From Nemesobacter sp965249045 (GTDB lineage Bacteria > Desulfobacterota_D > UBA1144 > Nemesobacterales > Nemesobacteraceae), in assembly GCA_965249045.1 (NCBI GenBank), contig OZ252213.1, positions 1,054,001 through 1,118,000 of the forward strand: a stretch of DNA of 64,000 nt, given 5' to 3'. Every line of letters begins with the position of its first letter. The first letter of the stretch is position 1. Positions 34,768-43,604 of the stretch are shown in pieces. The notes beneath the pieces were generated by a model. It was given only the letters and a program-made list of their open reading frames with translations, was not told the DNA's origin and made no database searches. Both the position numbers and the translations under genes were made by a program.

Positions 34768-35671
34768 AGGTTTCCCTCAACAGATCTATAGTCCTGTCGA
34801 ACAGCGCGAACAGATCGTCGCTTTGCCCGTCACCGCCGACCGTGTAAGGAAGGGTTATCCCCTTCGTCCCGGTTTTTTCAGACAACCATTCACTGGCGTC
34901 ATCCGGATCGGAAGGGGCGCGAATAATCACGTCTGCCGGATTGTTTCTTAACTGCAGCAACAGGTTCTTCAGATGAGAAGTTGTCGGCGGAATGCCGGGT
35001 TTTGCCTCAAGTGTTCCCACTTGTTTCATTCCAAGCCACTCAAGCAGGTAAGTAAACGATTCGTGGTGAACCACAACCGGTTTTCCTTTGAGCATACCGG
35101 CCTCGGATTCCCACCGGGAAATCGCCTTGCGCAGGCGTGACGAAAAATCCCGGTAGCTATTCTTATAAAAAGAGGCGTTTTCAACATCAATTTTAGAAAG
35201 CCGGTCTGCAAGCGATTCTCCCACCAGAATCAGGTTATGCGGATTGAGATGCACGTGAGGATTGCCTTCCGGATGCACGTCTCCCATGCTGCGATCAACC
35301 ACGACCGGGACTTCCAGCATTGTGACCACATCTGCCGCCATAAGGTAACCAATGGAACCGGGCTGCAGGTCTGAACTTACTTTCTGGAGCAGAATCGGAA
35401 GCCAGCCTATCTCAAGGCTTGCGCCTGAGCAGAGCAGTAAATCGGCTTTTCGTGCCTTGGATATCAGGCTTGGACGCGCCCTTATATAATGAGGATCCTG
35501 CACGGCCGAGGTAGCTGAAAACGCTTCCACCTTGTCTCGGCCGATCTCTTCGGCCAGCGCCGCCCATTCCGGCTCGCAGGCAAATACATTTACCTTTGCC
35601 AAAGAAGATGCCGGGGCCAGTAAGAATAGCCCCGGCAACAGGAGATAAAGGAAAGTTAGAAGGCGTTTCAT
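34751..35671 (-). CDS. znuA: zinc-type substrate-binding protein (ZnuA-like)
   Basis: 306 residues from ATG 35671 (AGAGGAAC upstream); an in-frame longer frame to 35710 is not needed. A signal peptide (LLTFLYLLLPGLFLLAPAS) precedes the cluster-9 binding fold. Candidate metal ligands: His in DPHYIRARPS, His in NPHVHLNPHN, His in VVVHHESFTYLLEW and Asp in the TVGGDGQSDD segment. The His-rich loop is short. It overlaps znuB and follows the outer-membrane protein gene by 13 bases. Confidence 0.87.
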   Translation of the reverse strand: MKRLLTFLYLLLPGLFLLAPASSLAKVNVFACEPEWAALAEEIGRDKVEAFSATSAVQDPHYIRARPSLISKARKADLLLCSGASLEIGWLPILLQKVSSDLQPGSIGYLMAADVVTMLEVPVVVDRSMGDVHPEGNPHVHLNPHNLILVGESLADRLSKIDVENASFYKNSYRDFSSRLRKAISRWESEAGMLKGKPVVVHHESFTYLLEWLGMKQVGTLEAKPGIPPTTSHLKNLLLQLRNNPADVIIRAPSDPDDASEWLSEKTGTKGITLPYTVGGDGQSDDLFALFDRTIDLLRETYDVRQ

Positions 35672-35684
35672 GCTCTTGTTCCTC

Positions 35685-37094
35685 TTAGTATTTATGTGCC
35701 GCGTGAGCACCTATGCCCATTATGTACTGGAGCAGAATCTGGTTGTCGCCGAGGTCCTCTTCCAGTTTCTCGTAGTTGTACTGAAGGCGCAGACGGGAGA
35801 ACTCGCTGTTTGACCAGTCGCCCATGACTGCCACCGCGTAAGGGTCATGTTCTATCCCGGAGTCCTCAGGCGAATAGAGCTGGGAATAACGGGCGCCGAT
35901 TCTCCATCTCGGCGAGAACTTGAAGACGCTCTGCGCGTACCAGCCGTGGCTTCCCCCGTCAAGACGCTCCTCGTGAACTTCGTCTCCTTCCGCAAGAGAA
36001 TAAATGCCTTCTTCATCGCGCCTGAAATACTCACCCTGGAGAAGCAGTTCCTTCTGGCGGGCGTTTCCGGTTGGGGCCCACACATAACGGAAATCAACCG
36101 CATAGAGCCTAGTGTCTCCCGTGAACATGCCGGCGGTGAAAAACTCTTCGGGGTTTTCTTCGTGCTCTTCTTCATGGCCGTTATCACCGGCATGTTCGTC
36201 TTCTTCGTGTCCGTGCCCGCCGCCGCGGCCGCTTGCCTCTCCGTCAAGCACATAGCCTCCGATTCTCCAGGATGAATTCTTGCCTATGTCACTTCCTACC
36301 CGTAAAAAGACGCTGAAAGAGTTTATGTCGTTTCCCCCGGCTCCTGCTAACGGGAAATCGTCTCCCCTGAAGACTCCGCCTCCCGCCTCAACATAGAGAT
36401 CTGTGGGAAACACGTATGAAATCTGCGCTCCGGTATCGTTAAAGGCCTTGTCAAGAAACACCCTGTAAGGCAGCGGACGGTCGGCGAAATCGTCAGCGTG
36501 GGAGTGATGCTCGTTTAGGTATCCAAAAGTCCAGAACGCGCGTCCCATTCTCACGTTTGCTCCCGTTGGAAGCCCGAGACCGGGAAGGGTTTCCACATAC
36601 GCCTCTTCAAGCTCGATTTCGATTCCGTCTCCGTGGTCCGCAAGGGCCGCGGTTATGTGACCGTAGAATTTATCATCAACGCTTGTCGAGAAATTCAGTT
36701 CGGTTTCTCCAAGAGAAATTCCCTCCGCTCCCCGTTCTCCCTCATGCCTCAAGGCAAAACCGGGGATTTCATCCTCATTGGAAGAGAAGCTTGCGAAGCG
36801 TCCGCCCAGTATGGCGCCGATTGAAGGGTTAAGGTTCCTGTTATAGATGGCTCTGCTGGGGAAGTTTTTATCCTTGCTCTTTGAGTAAGTAGTTTTGGCC
36901 TGAGACGTTTCAGCCTTCATCTCTTCTAGCTTTTTCTCCATCCGCAGGATCCGGTTCTCGTATTCCGATTTCATGGTCTGTATCTCCTTCCTTAAAGCTT
37001 CTATCTCTTGATCGGAAGCGGCAAAAGCGGACATGTGAGAAAACGGCAAAACAGCGAAAAACGCGGTTATGACCGCTAAGCGTAATATATTCAT
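35685..37094 (-). CDS. outer-membrane porin-like protein with His-rich loop
   Basis: 469 residues. Signal peptide, a short coiled coil (QEIEALRKEIQTMKSEYEN), then amphipathic beta strands to an aromatic/His tail. A loop near residues 290-320 is extremely His/Glu-rich (GGGHGHEEDEHAGDNGHEEE), a common feature of zinc-selective outer-membrane channels. A beta-barrel is likely; whether it is a porin or TonB-dependent is unresolved, no TonB box is recognised. Its place between a zinc-binding periplasmic protein and a metal-regulated promoter points to zinc uptake. Confidence 0.72.
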   Translation of the reverse strand: MNILRLAVITAFFAVLPFSHMSAFAASDQEIEALRKEIQTMKSEYENRILRMEKKLEEMKAETSQAKTTYSKSKDKNFPSRAIYNRNLNPSIGAILGGRFASFSSNEDEIPGFALRHEGERGAEGISLGETELNFSTSVDDKFYGHITAALADHGDGIEIELEEAYVETLPGLGLPTGANVRMGRAFWTFGYLNEHHSHADDFADRPLPYRVFLDKAFNDTGAQISYVFPTDLYVEAGGGVFRGDDFPLAGAGGNDINSFSVFLRVGSDIGKNSSWRIGGYVLDGEASGRGGGHGHEEDEHAGDNGHEEEHEENPEEFFTAGMFTGDTRLYAVDFRYVWAPTGNARQKELLLQGEYFRRDEEGIYSLAEGDEVHEERLDGGSHGWYAQSVFKFSPRWRIGARYSQLYSPEDSGIEHDPYAVAVMGDWSNSEFSRLRLQYNYEKLEEDLGDNQILLQYIMGIGAHAAHKY

Positions 37095-37168
37095 TTTTTC
37101 CTCCTTAGTTTTAAAAGAAAATGCTGTTCTCCACGTATGCGGGGAATTAAAAAAGGTTCCTTTACTGC

Positions 37169-37453
37169 TTAGGAGGAAAGGGGAGGTCCGCGGGTAATTC
37201 CCGCATTGAGGGTGTCGCGGAGGATGATAACGTCAGCGGTTGCCTGCGGGACATGCTGCGCGTGGCGGAGAAAACAGGTTCCACTCGTGGCTCCGGGACT
37301 TGTGAAGTCCTGATGCTTAGCGCTCAGGCAGATCTCGCAGGTGGTTCCCTCGTGTTCGTGCTCCCAGGAACCGTACTCAGCCGCGTGGGCGAAAGAAAGC
37401 ATCTGCGTTCCAAGGAAAGCTATTGTCAGTAATAAGAGAAGTGATCTGCTCAT
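37169..37453 (-). CDS. small secreted Cys/His-containing protein
   Basis: 94 residues with a signal peptide (LLLLTIAFLGTQMLSFAHA). The mature part has EHEHEGTTCEICLSAKHQD, that is EHEH plus CxxC plus His, a likely metal site, and a further Cys and His-Gln-His. Such short proteins are often encoded in metal-regulated clusters (DUF2946-like). It is the first gene after the palindrome at 37464 and heads the minus-strand zinc cluster. Confidence 0.65.
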   Translation of the reverse strand: MSRSLLLLLTIAFLGTQMLSFAHAAEYGSWEHEHEGTTCEICLSAKHQDFTSPGATSGTCFLRHAQHVPQATADVIILRDTLNAGITRGPPLSS

Positions 37454-37463
37454 CTGCGTGATT

Positions 37464-37484
37464 AAATGAGAAATGTTCTCATTT
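37464..37484 (-). promoter_or_regulatory. Zur-like palindromic operator
   Basis: AAATGAGAA-ATG-TTCTCATTT is a perfect 9-base inverted repeat with a 3-base spacer, 11 bases upstream of the start of the 94-residue gene. Its core is like the Zur/Fur-family box. With znu-like and zinc-porin-like genes downstream, zinc repression by Zur is the simplest reading; no zur gene is in the window. Confidence 0.55.
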
Positions 37485-37687
37485 AGTTTAGCATACGGGA
37501 AAGTACCGTGTCAATATGTAAATGGGGCCATGAGACCCTTGTTTTCCCCGGTCGGCGTAGCGGAGTTTGTTTTTCCGCCGGAATCCGCGAAAAGCCCGGA
37601 CGGATGTTCCCGGGTCCCGTTTGTTCTGTTGAGTATATTTGCTGTTTGAGTAACATTACCGCCACGCATCGACTCTCGGAGGTTAAA

Positions 37688-38689
37688 GTGAGTTCCAGAC
37701 CGATTCTAGTTACCGGAGACAGGCCGACAGGAAAACTTCATCTGGGCCACCTTGTGGGTTCGCTTCGAAACCGCGTCAGGTTTCAAAACGAATACGACTG
37801 CTTTTTTCTGGTTGCCAACCTCCACATGCTGACCACTCATTACGACAGGGCTGTCGAGGTTGAGGAAAACACAATCGAGATGGTGTGTGACTGGCTTTCA
37901 GTGGGAATGGACCCGGAGTGCTCCGTTTTCTACGTTCAGTCCCAGGTTCCGCAGATAACGGAACTCTCGACCATACTCTCGATGCTTTGCCCCGTGCCGA
38001 GGCTTCAGAGAATACCCACTCTGAAAGAGAAAATTCAGGATATGGGAGTGGGGGACAACTATTCGGCCGGGCTTCTTGGATACCCCGTTCTCATGGCGGC
38101 TGACATACTGATGTTCCGGGCTACCAAGGTTCCCGTGGGCGAAGACCAGCTCAGTCACGTGGAGCTTACAAGAGAGCTTGCCAGAAGGTTTAATTTTATC
38201 TACGGCGATTACTTCGGTGAACCTGAACCGCTTGTGAGCGAAGCATCACGCCTCGTTGGCACTGACGGGAACAGAAAGATGAGCAAGAGTCTTAATAACT
38301 GCATATACCTTTGCGACAGCGAAAAGGAAGTTGAGAGCAAAGTAAGGAGCATGTATACCGATCCGAAGAGAATAAGGGCTGATATACCGGGCACTGTGGA
38401 AGGCAACCCGGTTTTTATCTATCACGATCTTTTCAACGACGATTCCGGGGAGGTCGAGGATCTCAAGGACCGCTACAGGACCGGAAACGTTGGGGATGTC
38501 GAGGTAAAGAAAAAACTCGCCCGAGCCATAAATCTTCTCCTTGAACCCATCGGGGAAAAAAGAGCGCAGTATGAAAAAAGGACGGACGAGGTAAGGGACA
38601 TACTCCGCGAGGGAACCCTTAAGGCAAAACGTATAGCCGAAGAGAACATGGAGGAGATAAAGGAGAAAGTGGGTCTTTTCCGTACGTAG
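37688..38689 (+). CDS. trpS: tryptophanyl-tRNA synthetase
   Basis: Class I synthetase, 333 residues from GTG 37688, which has GGAGG seven bases upstream. The open frame continues upstream to 37508 but that part is not conserved. Class I signatures: GKLHLGHLVGSL (HIGH box) and GNRKMSKSLNN (KMSKS box); the MLTTHYDRA and SQVPQITELS regions are typical TrpRS. Confidence 0.95.
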   Translation: MSSRPILVTGDRPTGKLHLGHLVGSLRNRVRFQNEYDCFFLVANLHMLTTHYDRAVEVEENTIEMVCDWLSVGMDPECSVFYVQSQVPQITELSTILSMLCPVPRLQRIPTLKEKIQDMGVGDNYSAGLLGYPVLMAADILMFRATKVPVGEDQLSHVELTRELARRFNFIYGDYFGEPEPLVSEASRLVGTDGNRKMSKSLNNCIYLCDSEKEVESKVRSMYTDPKRIRADIPGTVEGNPVFIYHDLFNDDSGEVEDLKDRYRTGNVGDVEVKKKLARAINLLLEPIGEKRAQYEKRTDEVRDILREGTLKAKRIAEENMEEIKEKVGLFRT

Positions 38690-38704
38690 AAACCCGCGTG
38701 TTTG

Positions 38705-38732
38705 TTGACAGAAACGCCCTGTATTCTATATT
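38705..38732 (+). promoter_or_regulatory. sigma70-like promoter of the ribBA-led operon
   Basis: TTGACA at 38705-38710 and TATATT at 38727-38732, spacing 16, about 60 bases before the ribBA ATG. No FMN riboswitch fold is seen in this leader. Confidence 0.6.
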
Positions 38733-38790
38733 CTGCTTAAAGGAATTGTTCGTATTATGACATTTTTCGCGACGGAAGAGGATATAAAAG

Positions 38791-39990
38791 ATGAACTCTA
38801 TTGAAGAAATTATTGATGACGTAAAACAGGGCAAACTCATAATACTGGTTGATGACGAAGACAGGGAGAACGAGGGAGATTTCGTAATACCGGCCGAGAA
38901 CGCCACGGCGGAAATGATTAATTTTATGGCCACTCACGGCCGCGGCCTCATCTGTCTCTCTCTTACCCGAGAAGACGCTGACCGCCTGGCGCTTCAGCCT
39001 ATAAAGCCCGAGTACAACGATGCTCCGGAACACACGGCTTTCACCGTTCCCATAGACGCGAGAAAAGGGGTTACGACCGGCATATCGACTCACGACAGGG
39101 CCTTGACGATAAGACAGGCGATATCCGAAGATTCGAGACCGGAGGATTTCGTGCGTCCTGGACACATTTTTCCGCTGATAGCGAAAAAAGGCGGGGTGCT
39201 TGTCCGCGCCGGTCATACGGAAGGCTCGGTTGACATATCGCGCCTCGCGGGTTTTCGTCCCGCGTCGGTTATCTGCGAGATAATGAAGGATGACGGTGAC
39301 ATGGCGCGTCTTGAGGACCTAGTGTCTTTTTCGGAAAAGCACGGCATAAAGATCGCCACCATTGCCGATCTCATAAGGTACAGGATAGGAAAGGAAAGTT
39401 TCGTGCGCAGGGTTGCCGAAGCGGAAGTGCCTACCGAGTACGGGGTTTTCCGAACCATCGCTTTTGAAAACGAAATAGACGGCCTACAGCACATGGCTTT
39501 TGTCAAGGGAAAACCCAGTTCCGAGGAGGACACGCTTGTAAGGGTGCACTCAGACTGCGCTATAAGCGATGTTTTCGGTTCGCTTTACTGCCACAGCAGG
39601 GCGAAGCTTACCCAGTCCCTTAAGATGATAGAGGCAAACGGCTCCGGGATCCTTGTCTACATAAACCAGGAGTCAAGTAATGGGGGGTTCGCGAAAAAGA
39701 TAACACGCTATTCAAACGGGAAGAGCAGGGAGGCGCCCTCGCTGGTCCCGGAAAGACAGGAACCCAAAGCGGAACTCAGGCATTACGGAGTTGGGGCGCA
39801 GATACTTCGGGATCTGGGAGTGCGCGACATAAGGCTTCTCACTAATAACCCGATAAAGGTAAAGGGGCTTGAGGGATTCGGGCTCAGGATAGTCGGGAGC
39901 GTTCCCATAGACATTTCGGATTACAGGGAAAAGGAAATTGCCATGGGAAAAAGTGCGAATTACGGTAATATTCTTGCAATATCAAAATAA
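38791..39990 (+). CDS. ribB: DHBP synthase with degenerate GTP cyclohydrolase II domain (RibBX-like)
   Basis: 399 residues. The N-terminal half (1-200) is intact 3,4-dihydroxy-2-butanone-4-phosphate synthase: DDEDRENEGDF, THGRGLICL, GISTHDRA and AGHTEGSVDISRLAGF. The C-terminal half has the GCH II fold but not its active site: the zinc motif reads HSDCAISDVFGSLYCHSRAK, so the third Cys of the usual CxC is lost, and the catalytic QEGRGIG loop reads QESSNGGF. It is therefore predicted to make only the butanone-phosphate, and GTP cyclohydrolase II must be encoded elsewhere. First gene of rib-nusB-trp operon. Confidence 0.9.
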   Translation: MNSIEEIIDDVKQGKLIILVDDEDRENEGDFVIPAENATAEMINFMATHGRGLICLSLTREDADRLALQPIKPEYNDAPEHTAFTVPIDARKGVTTGISTHDRALTIRQAISEDSRPEDFVRPGHIFPLIAKKGGVLVRAGHTEGSVDISRLAGFRPASVICEIMKDDGDMARLEDLVSFSEKHGIKIATIADLIRYRIGKESFVRRVAEAEVPTEYGVFRTIAFENEIDGLQHMAFVKGKPSSEEDTLVRVHSDCAISDVFGSLYCHSRAKLTQSLKMIEANGSGILVYINQESSNGGFAKKITRYSNGKSREAPSLVPERQEPKAELRHYGVGAQILRDLGVRDIRLLTNNPIKVKGLEGFGLRIVGSVPIDISDYREKEIAMGKSANYGNILAISK

Positions 39991-40001
39991 TAGGGGAGCA
40001 G

Positions 40002-40469
40002 ATGCCTGAAACAATAGAAGGAAAACTGAGCGTAGGGAAATTCCGCTTCGCCATCGTGTCAAGCAGGGTCAACAGTTTCGTCACGAACCCGATGACGGAG
40101 GGAGCGGTCGACACCCTCGTTCGCCACGGCGCGAGCGACAGGTCGATAGACGTAATAAAGGTGCCGGGCTCCTTCGAGGTGCCTTTGGCTGTGAAAAAGG
40201 CGGCGCTGTCCGGAAAATACGATGCCGTTGTGGCGATCGGAGCCATAATAAGGGGACAGACTTCCCATTTTGATTTCCTCGCTTCGCAGGTGACAAAGGA
40301 TCTCTCCGCAGTGGCTCTTGAGACCGGAGTGCCCGTCTGCAACGGCATAATAACCACGGAAACGACCGAGCAGGCTATTGAAAGGGCCGGAGTCAAAGCA
40401 GGAAACAGGGGAAGCGAAGCCGCGCTCGGTGCGCTTGAGATGGTCAATCTCATAAAAGCGCTTTCCTAG
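40002..40469 (+). CDS. ribH: 6,7-dimethyl-8-ribityllumazine synthase
   Basis: 155 residues. Motifs: SSRVNSFVTNPMTEGAVDTL at the N-terminus, PGSFEVPLAVKKAA, IGAIIRGQTSHFDF with the catalytic His, and NGIITTETTEQAIERAG. It condenses the ribB product with the pyrimidine intermediate. 12 bases downstream of ribBA; the nusB ATG is 9 bases after its stop. Confidence 0.95.
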   Translation: MPETIEGKLSVGKFRFAIVSSRVNSFVTNPMTEGAVDTLVRHGASDRSIDVIKVPGSFEVPLAVKKAALSGKYDAVVAIGAIIRGQTSHFDFLASQVTKDLSAVALETGVPVCNGIITTETTEQAIERAGVKAGNRGSEAALGALEMVNLIKALS

Positions 40470-40477
40470 GTTCTCCG

Positions 40478-40933
40478 ATGGGGAAGAGAAGGTTATCCAG
40501 AAAAACCGCCCTTCAGTTTCTCTATCAGGCTGACTCGGTGTCCGGGAACGGTTACCCACAACCATCCGCCCTGCGTTCCGATTTTAAATCATTCTGTTCC
40601 TTTCATCACAAAACGGCTGACGGCGAAATGCTCGCATTCGCACTTCTGCTCTGCCGGGGCGTCTTGGAAAATGTCGACGCTATAGACGGCATTATAAACA
40701 GGTGTTCTGAGCACTGGAAGGTATCGAGAATGTCCATGATAGACAGGAACATTCTGCGCCTCTCGGTTTACGAAATGGTTTTCTTGAGCGATATACCTGT
40801 GCCCGTTACTATAAACGAGGCGATCGAAGTGGCCAAGGAGTTCGGGTCTGAAACCTCCGCCGCGTTTATAAACGGTGTTCTCGATAAGATTGGAAGAGAT
40901 ATGGAAGAAGGCGGGTTAAGCGATGATGATTGA
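40478..40933 (+). CDS. nusB: transcription antitermination factor NusB
   Basis: 151 residues, all-helical, with the usual SRKTALQFLYQAD start, HWKVSRMSMIDRNILRLSVY and PVPVTINEAIEVAKEFG, AFINGVLDKIGRD at the C-terminus. The ribH-nusB order is common in bacteria. Overlaps the trpD start by 11 bases. Confidence 0.94.
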   Translation: MGKRRLSRKTALQFLYQADSVSGNGYPQPSALRSDFKSFCSFHHKTADGEMLAFALLLCRGVLENVDAIDGIINRCSEHWKVSRMSMIDRNILRLSVYEMVFLSDIPVPVTINEAIEVAKEFGSETSAAFINGVLDKIGRDMEEGGLSDDD

Positions 40934-41957
40934 AGTGATTTCGAAACTTGTGGAAGGCGGGGATCTTTCGGAAAAAGAGGTGACCGCGGTGCTTGACCTT
41001 ATGATGGAAGGGGAACTTCCCGAGAGCCAGATGGCCGCCTTTCTTACGGCGCTTCGCGTAAAGGGGGAAACCGTTTCCGAGATAACAGGTGTCGCTAAGG
41101 CTCTTTTACAAAAGGCCGAAAAAATAGACTGCGACCGGGAAACCGCCGTGGACCTCTGCGGAACCGGCGGAGATGGGAGCGGAACGTTTAACATATCCAC
41201 CACTGCGGCCTTCATAGTTTCCGGCGCCGGAGTCACGGTCGCAAAACACGGCAACAGGTCGGTTTCTAGCCCGGTCGGAAGTGCTGACGTGCTTGAAGCG
41301 CTGGGAGTGAAAATAGGTATTTCTCCCGCCTTGGCGCAGAGATGCCTTTTGGAAGCGGGCATAGCTTTTCTTTTCGCTCCGGTCTATCACCCCGCCATGA
41401 GAAACGTTGCCAAGTGCAGAAAAGATCTCGGAATAAGAACCGTTTTCAATCTCATAGGTCCAGTGGTAAATCCCGCGGGCGTGAGAAACCAGGTCATGGG
41501 AGTGTACTCTCCTGACCTTCTCGTGCCAGTAGCCGAGGTGCTTAAGAACCTGGGTTCGCGAAACGTCATGGTGGTTCACGGCGAGGGTTGCATGGACGAA
41601 ATAACGGTCACGGGAACCACAAAGGTGGCGGAACTTCGCGACGGCGAAATCCGTGAGTACGATCTGCGTCCCGAAGATTTCGCCGCAAAAACCCGTTCCC
41701 ACGAAGAACTGAGAGGCGGTAGGGACGCGGCCGAAAATGCCGGGATAACACTTTCCGTGCTGAGGGGAGGGGAAAACGGCGCGAAAACAGACGCGAGTCT
41801 CCTAAACGCGATGGCGGCCATATACGTTTCGGGCAAAGCGGAGAGCCTCGCAGAAGCCCTTGTGATGGCCGAGAATTCACTCTCAAGCGGGGCCGCGCTT
41901 GGAAAGCTCGAGATGCTGATCGAAATTACTAACCGGAACCAGCCGAATGATCCTTGA
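40923..41957 (+). CDS. trpD: anthranilate phosphoribosyltransferase
   Basis: 344 residues. PRPP-binding GTGGDGSGTFNISTTAAF and the VAKHGNRSVSSPVGSADVLE region are diagnostic; GPVVNPAGVRNQVMGVYSP follows. It is separated from trpE/trpG, which are not in the window. Its start overlaps nusB and its end overlaps trpC by 11 bases. Confidence 0.95.
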   Translation: MMIEVISKLVEGGDLSEKEVTAVLDLMMEGELPESQMAAFLTALRVKGETVSEITGVAKALLQKAEKIDCDRETAVDLCGTGGDGSGTFNISTTAAFIVSGAGVTVAKHGNRSVSSPVGSADVLEALGVKIGISPALAQRCLLEAGIAFLFAPVYHPAMRNVAKCRKDLGIRTVFNLIGPVVNPAGVRNQVMGVYSPDLLVPVAEVLKNLGSRNVMVVHGEGCMDEITVTGTTKVAELRDGEIREYDLRPEDFAAKTRSHEELRGGRDAAENAGITLSVLRGGENGAKTDASLLNAMAAIYVSGKAESLAEALVMAENSLSSGAALGKLEMLIEITNRNQPNDP

Positions 41958-42720
41958 CGATATAGTTGCGCACAAAAGACAGGAACTAAAAGAGGCGAAA
42001 AAAAGGCTTCCTCTAAAAGAACTTGTGTCAGTTGCCGCAGAAAGCCACCCGGCCATTGATTTTGTGGCCCTTCACGCAAAGACTCCGGGAGTGAAAATAA
42101 TATCGGAAATAAAAAAGGCCTCTCCTTCCAAGGGGGTAATAAGGGATGATTTCGATCATCTCTCTATTGCCCGGGAGTATGAGGACTCCGGGGCCTTTGC
42201 GCTTTCAGTTCTTACGGACCGCAGATTTTTCGGGGGTGATATTTCCTATCTCTCCGAGATAAGGGCTCACTCGGCGCTTCCGATTCTGAGAAAGGATTTC
42301 ACCATAGACCCCTATCAGGTCTATGAGGCAAGGTGCCACGGGGCTGACCTTGTGCTTCTCATAGTCGCCGTTTTGGACCGCGGGCAGATAGAGGAGTATC
42401 TTTCTCTAGCGCGTTCCCTCGGGATGAACTGTGTCGTTGAGGTTCACGGCGAGAGAGAACTTGAGACCGCTATTTTGGCGGGAAGCGAAGTAATCGGAAT
42501 AAACAACAGGGACCTTAGGACATTCGACGTTTCGCTTGACGTGTCGAAGAGACTTTCCGGCATGGTGCCGGAAGGGAAAATCATAATAAGCGAAAGCGGC
42601 ATATCGTCGGTTGAGAACATGGCCGGACTTCTGTCCTGCGGTATAGATACTTTTCTTATAGGAGAGACGTTTATGAAAGCGAAAAGCCCGGGGGAGGCCC
42701 TTCGCGGTTTTCTTTGCTGA
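41947..42720 (+). CDS. trpC: indole-3-glycerol-phosphate synthase
   Basis: 257 residues, TIM-barrel. ISEIKKASPSKGVI is the substrate loop; FGGDISYL, LRKDFTIDPYQVYEAR and EVHGERELETAI, NNRDLRTF, ISESGISSVENM are the usual catalytic strands. Only TrpC and TrpD of the pathway are encoded here. Overlaps trpD and the following gene, giving a compact operon. Confidence 0.95.
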   Translation: MILDDIVAHKRQELKEAKKRLPLKELVSVAAESHPAIDFVALHAKTPGVKIISEIKKASPSKGVIRDDFDHLSIAREYEDSGAFALSVLTDRRFFGGDISYLSEIRAHSALPILRKDFTIDPYQVYEARCHGADLVLLIVAVLDRGQIEEYLSLARSLGMNCVVEVHGERELETAILAGSEVIGINNRDLRTFDVSLDVSKRLSGMVPEGKIIISESGISSVENMAGLLSCGIDTFLIGETFMKAKSPGEALRGFLC

Positions 42721-42731
42721 AGGAGTTTTTC

Positions 42732-43058
42732 TTGAGCATGTGGAGAGAAGGAAGAAAAAAACCTTGGCTTGCAGTTTTGCTGTCCCTTTTCTTTCCGGGA
42801 CTGGGACAGCTTTACAATGGGCAGTTTGTTAAGGCCGTATCCATATTCGCCCTCATAATGATTGTGAACATCCTTTCGCGCGCGCCGCTTGAGGTTTTCC
42901 TGGAGTTTGCGGACACAGCGGCACTTGAAAATGTTCCCCGTGCTACACTTACTTTGGTTGCGGGGTATTCTTTGGCGACGCTTCTTATCGCGGGGATTTC
43001 TATTTACGACGCGAACGTAACGGCCAAGAAGATAAATCTTGATATTGAAGAAAAATAG
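42732..43058 (+). CDS. small membrane protein of unknown function
   Basis: About 108 residues. Three hydrophobic stretches: LAVLLSLFFPGLGQLYNG (a TM2-like G-x-G-x-x-Y-N-G turn), SIFALIMIVNILSR and a TLVAGYSLATLLIAGISIYD helix. AAGGAG lies a few bases before TTG 42732, so that or ATG 42738 is the start; TTG 42714, which overlaps trpC, is less likely. Function unknown; the GLGQLYNG turn is like DUF5683/TM2-type proteins. Confidence 0.6.
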   Translation: MSMWREGRKKPWLAVLLSLFFPGLGQLYNGQFVKAVSIFALIMIVNILSRAPLEVFLEFADTAALENVPRATLTLVAGYSLATLLIAGISIYDANVTAKKINLDIEEK

Positions 43059-43079
43059 CTTTAAGGAGGAAAAAACCAG

Positions 43080-43592
43080 ATGGAAAGAGATGACGCGGTA
43101 AAAATGAAAGGCAATCCGCTTACGCTTATCGGTACTGAACTTAAAAAAGGCGACTCGGCTCCCGATTTCAGGTGCGTAGAAACTCTGGGAAGCGAGATAG
43201 ACCTTGAGAGCTTAGGCGACGACGTAAAGGTTTTTAACGTCGTGGTTTCAGTAGACACTCCCGTCTGCGATGTTCAGATAAGGAGGTTCAACGAGGAAGC
43301 TGCGGGGCTTTCGGACTCGGTCCAGATAATAACGATGAGCATGGATCTTCCGTTCGCGCAGAGCCGCTACTGCGCGGCCGCCGGAGTAGAGAGGGTAAGG
43401 ACGGCGTCTGATTACCAGTACGCTTCTTTCGGCGAGGCCTACGGGGTGCTTATAAAGGAAAACAGGCTTCTTGCCCGCTCGATTTTCGTTGTGGACCGCG
43501 ATAACATGCTCGCGCACGTTGAGTACGTAAGCGACATAGTAAATGAACCCGATTACGAAGCGGCGCTGGCAGCGATAAGATCAATAGCATAG
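43080..43592 (+). CDS. tpx: thiol peroxidase Tpx (atypical 2-Cys peroxiredoxin)
   Basis: 170 residues; AAGGAGG 12 bases before the ATG. KGDSAPDFRCVETLG at the N-terminus, peroxidatic Cys in VDTPVCDVQIRRF, and the resolving Cys in SRYCAAAGVERV. Reduces lipid and organic hydroperoxides using thioredoxin, consistent with trxB in this window. Alone on its transcript or with the following small gene. Confidence 0.92.
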   Translation: MERDDAVKMKGNPLTLIGTELKKGDSAPDFRCVETLGSEIDLESLGDDVKVFNVVVSVDTPVCDVQIRRFNEEAAGLSDSVQIITMSMDLPFAQSRYCAAAGVERVRTASDYQYASFGEAYGVLIKENRLLARSIFVVDRDNMLAHVEYVSDIVNEPDYEAALAAIRSIA

Positions 43593-43604
43593 GGGAGGCT
43601 GACC

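Noticed and set aside
38690..38790. FMN riboswitch before ribBA
   Set aside because: The leader is only about 60 bases after the promoter and lacks the RFN conserved segments.
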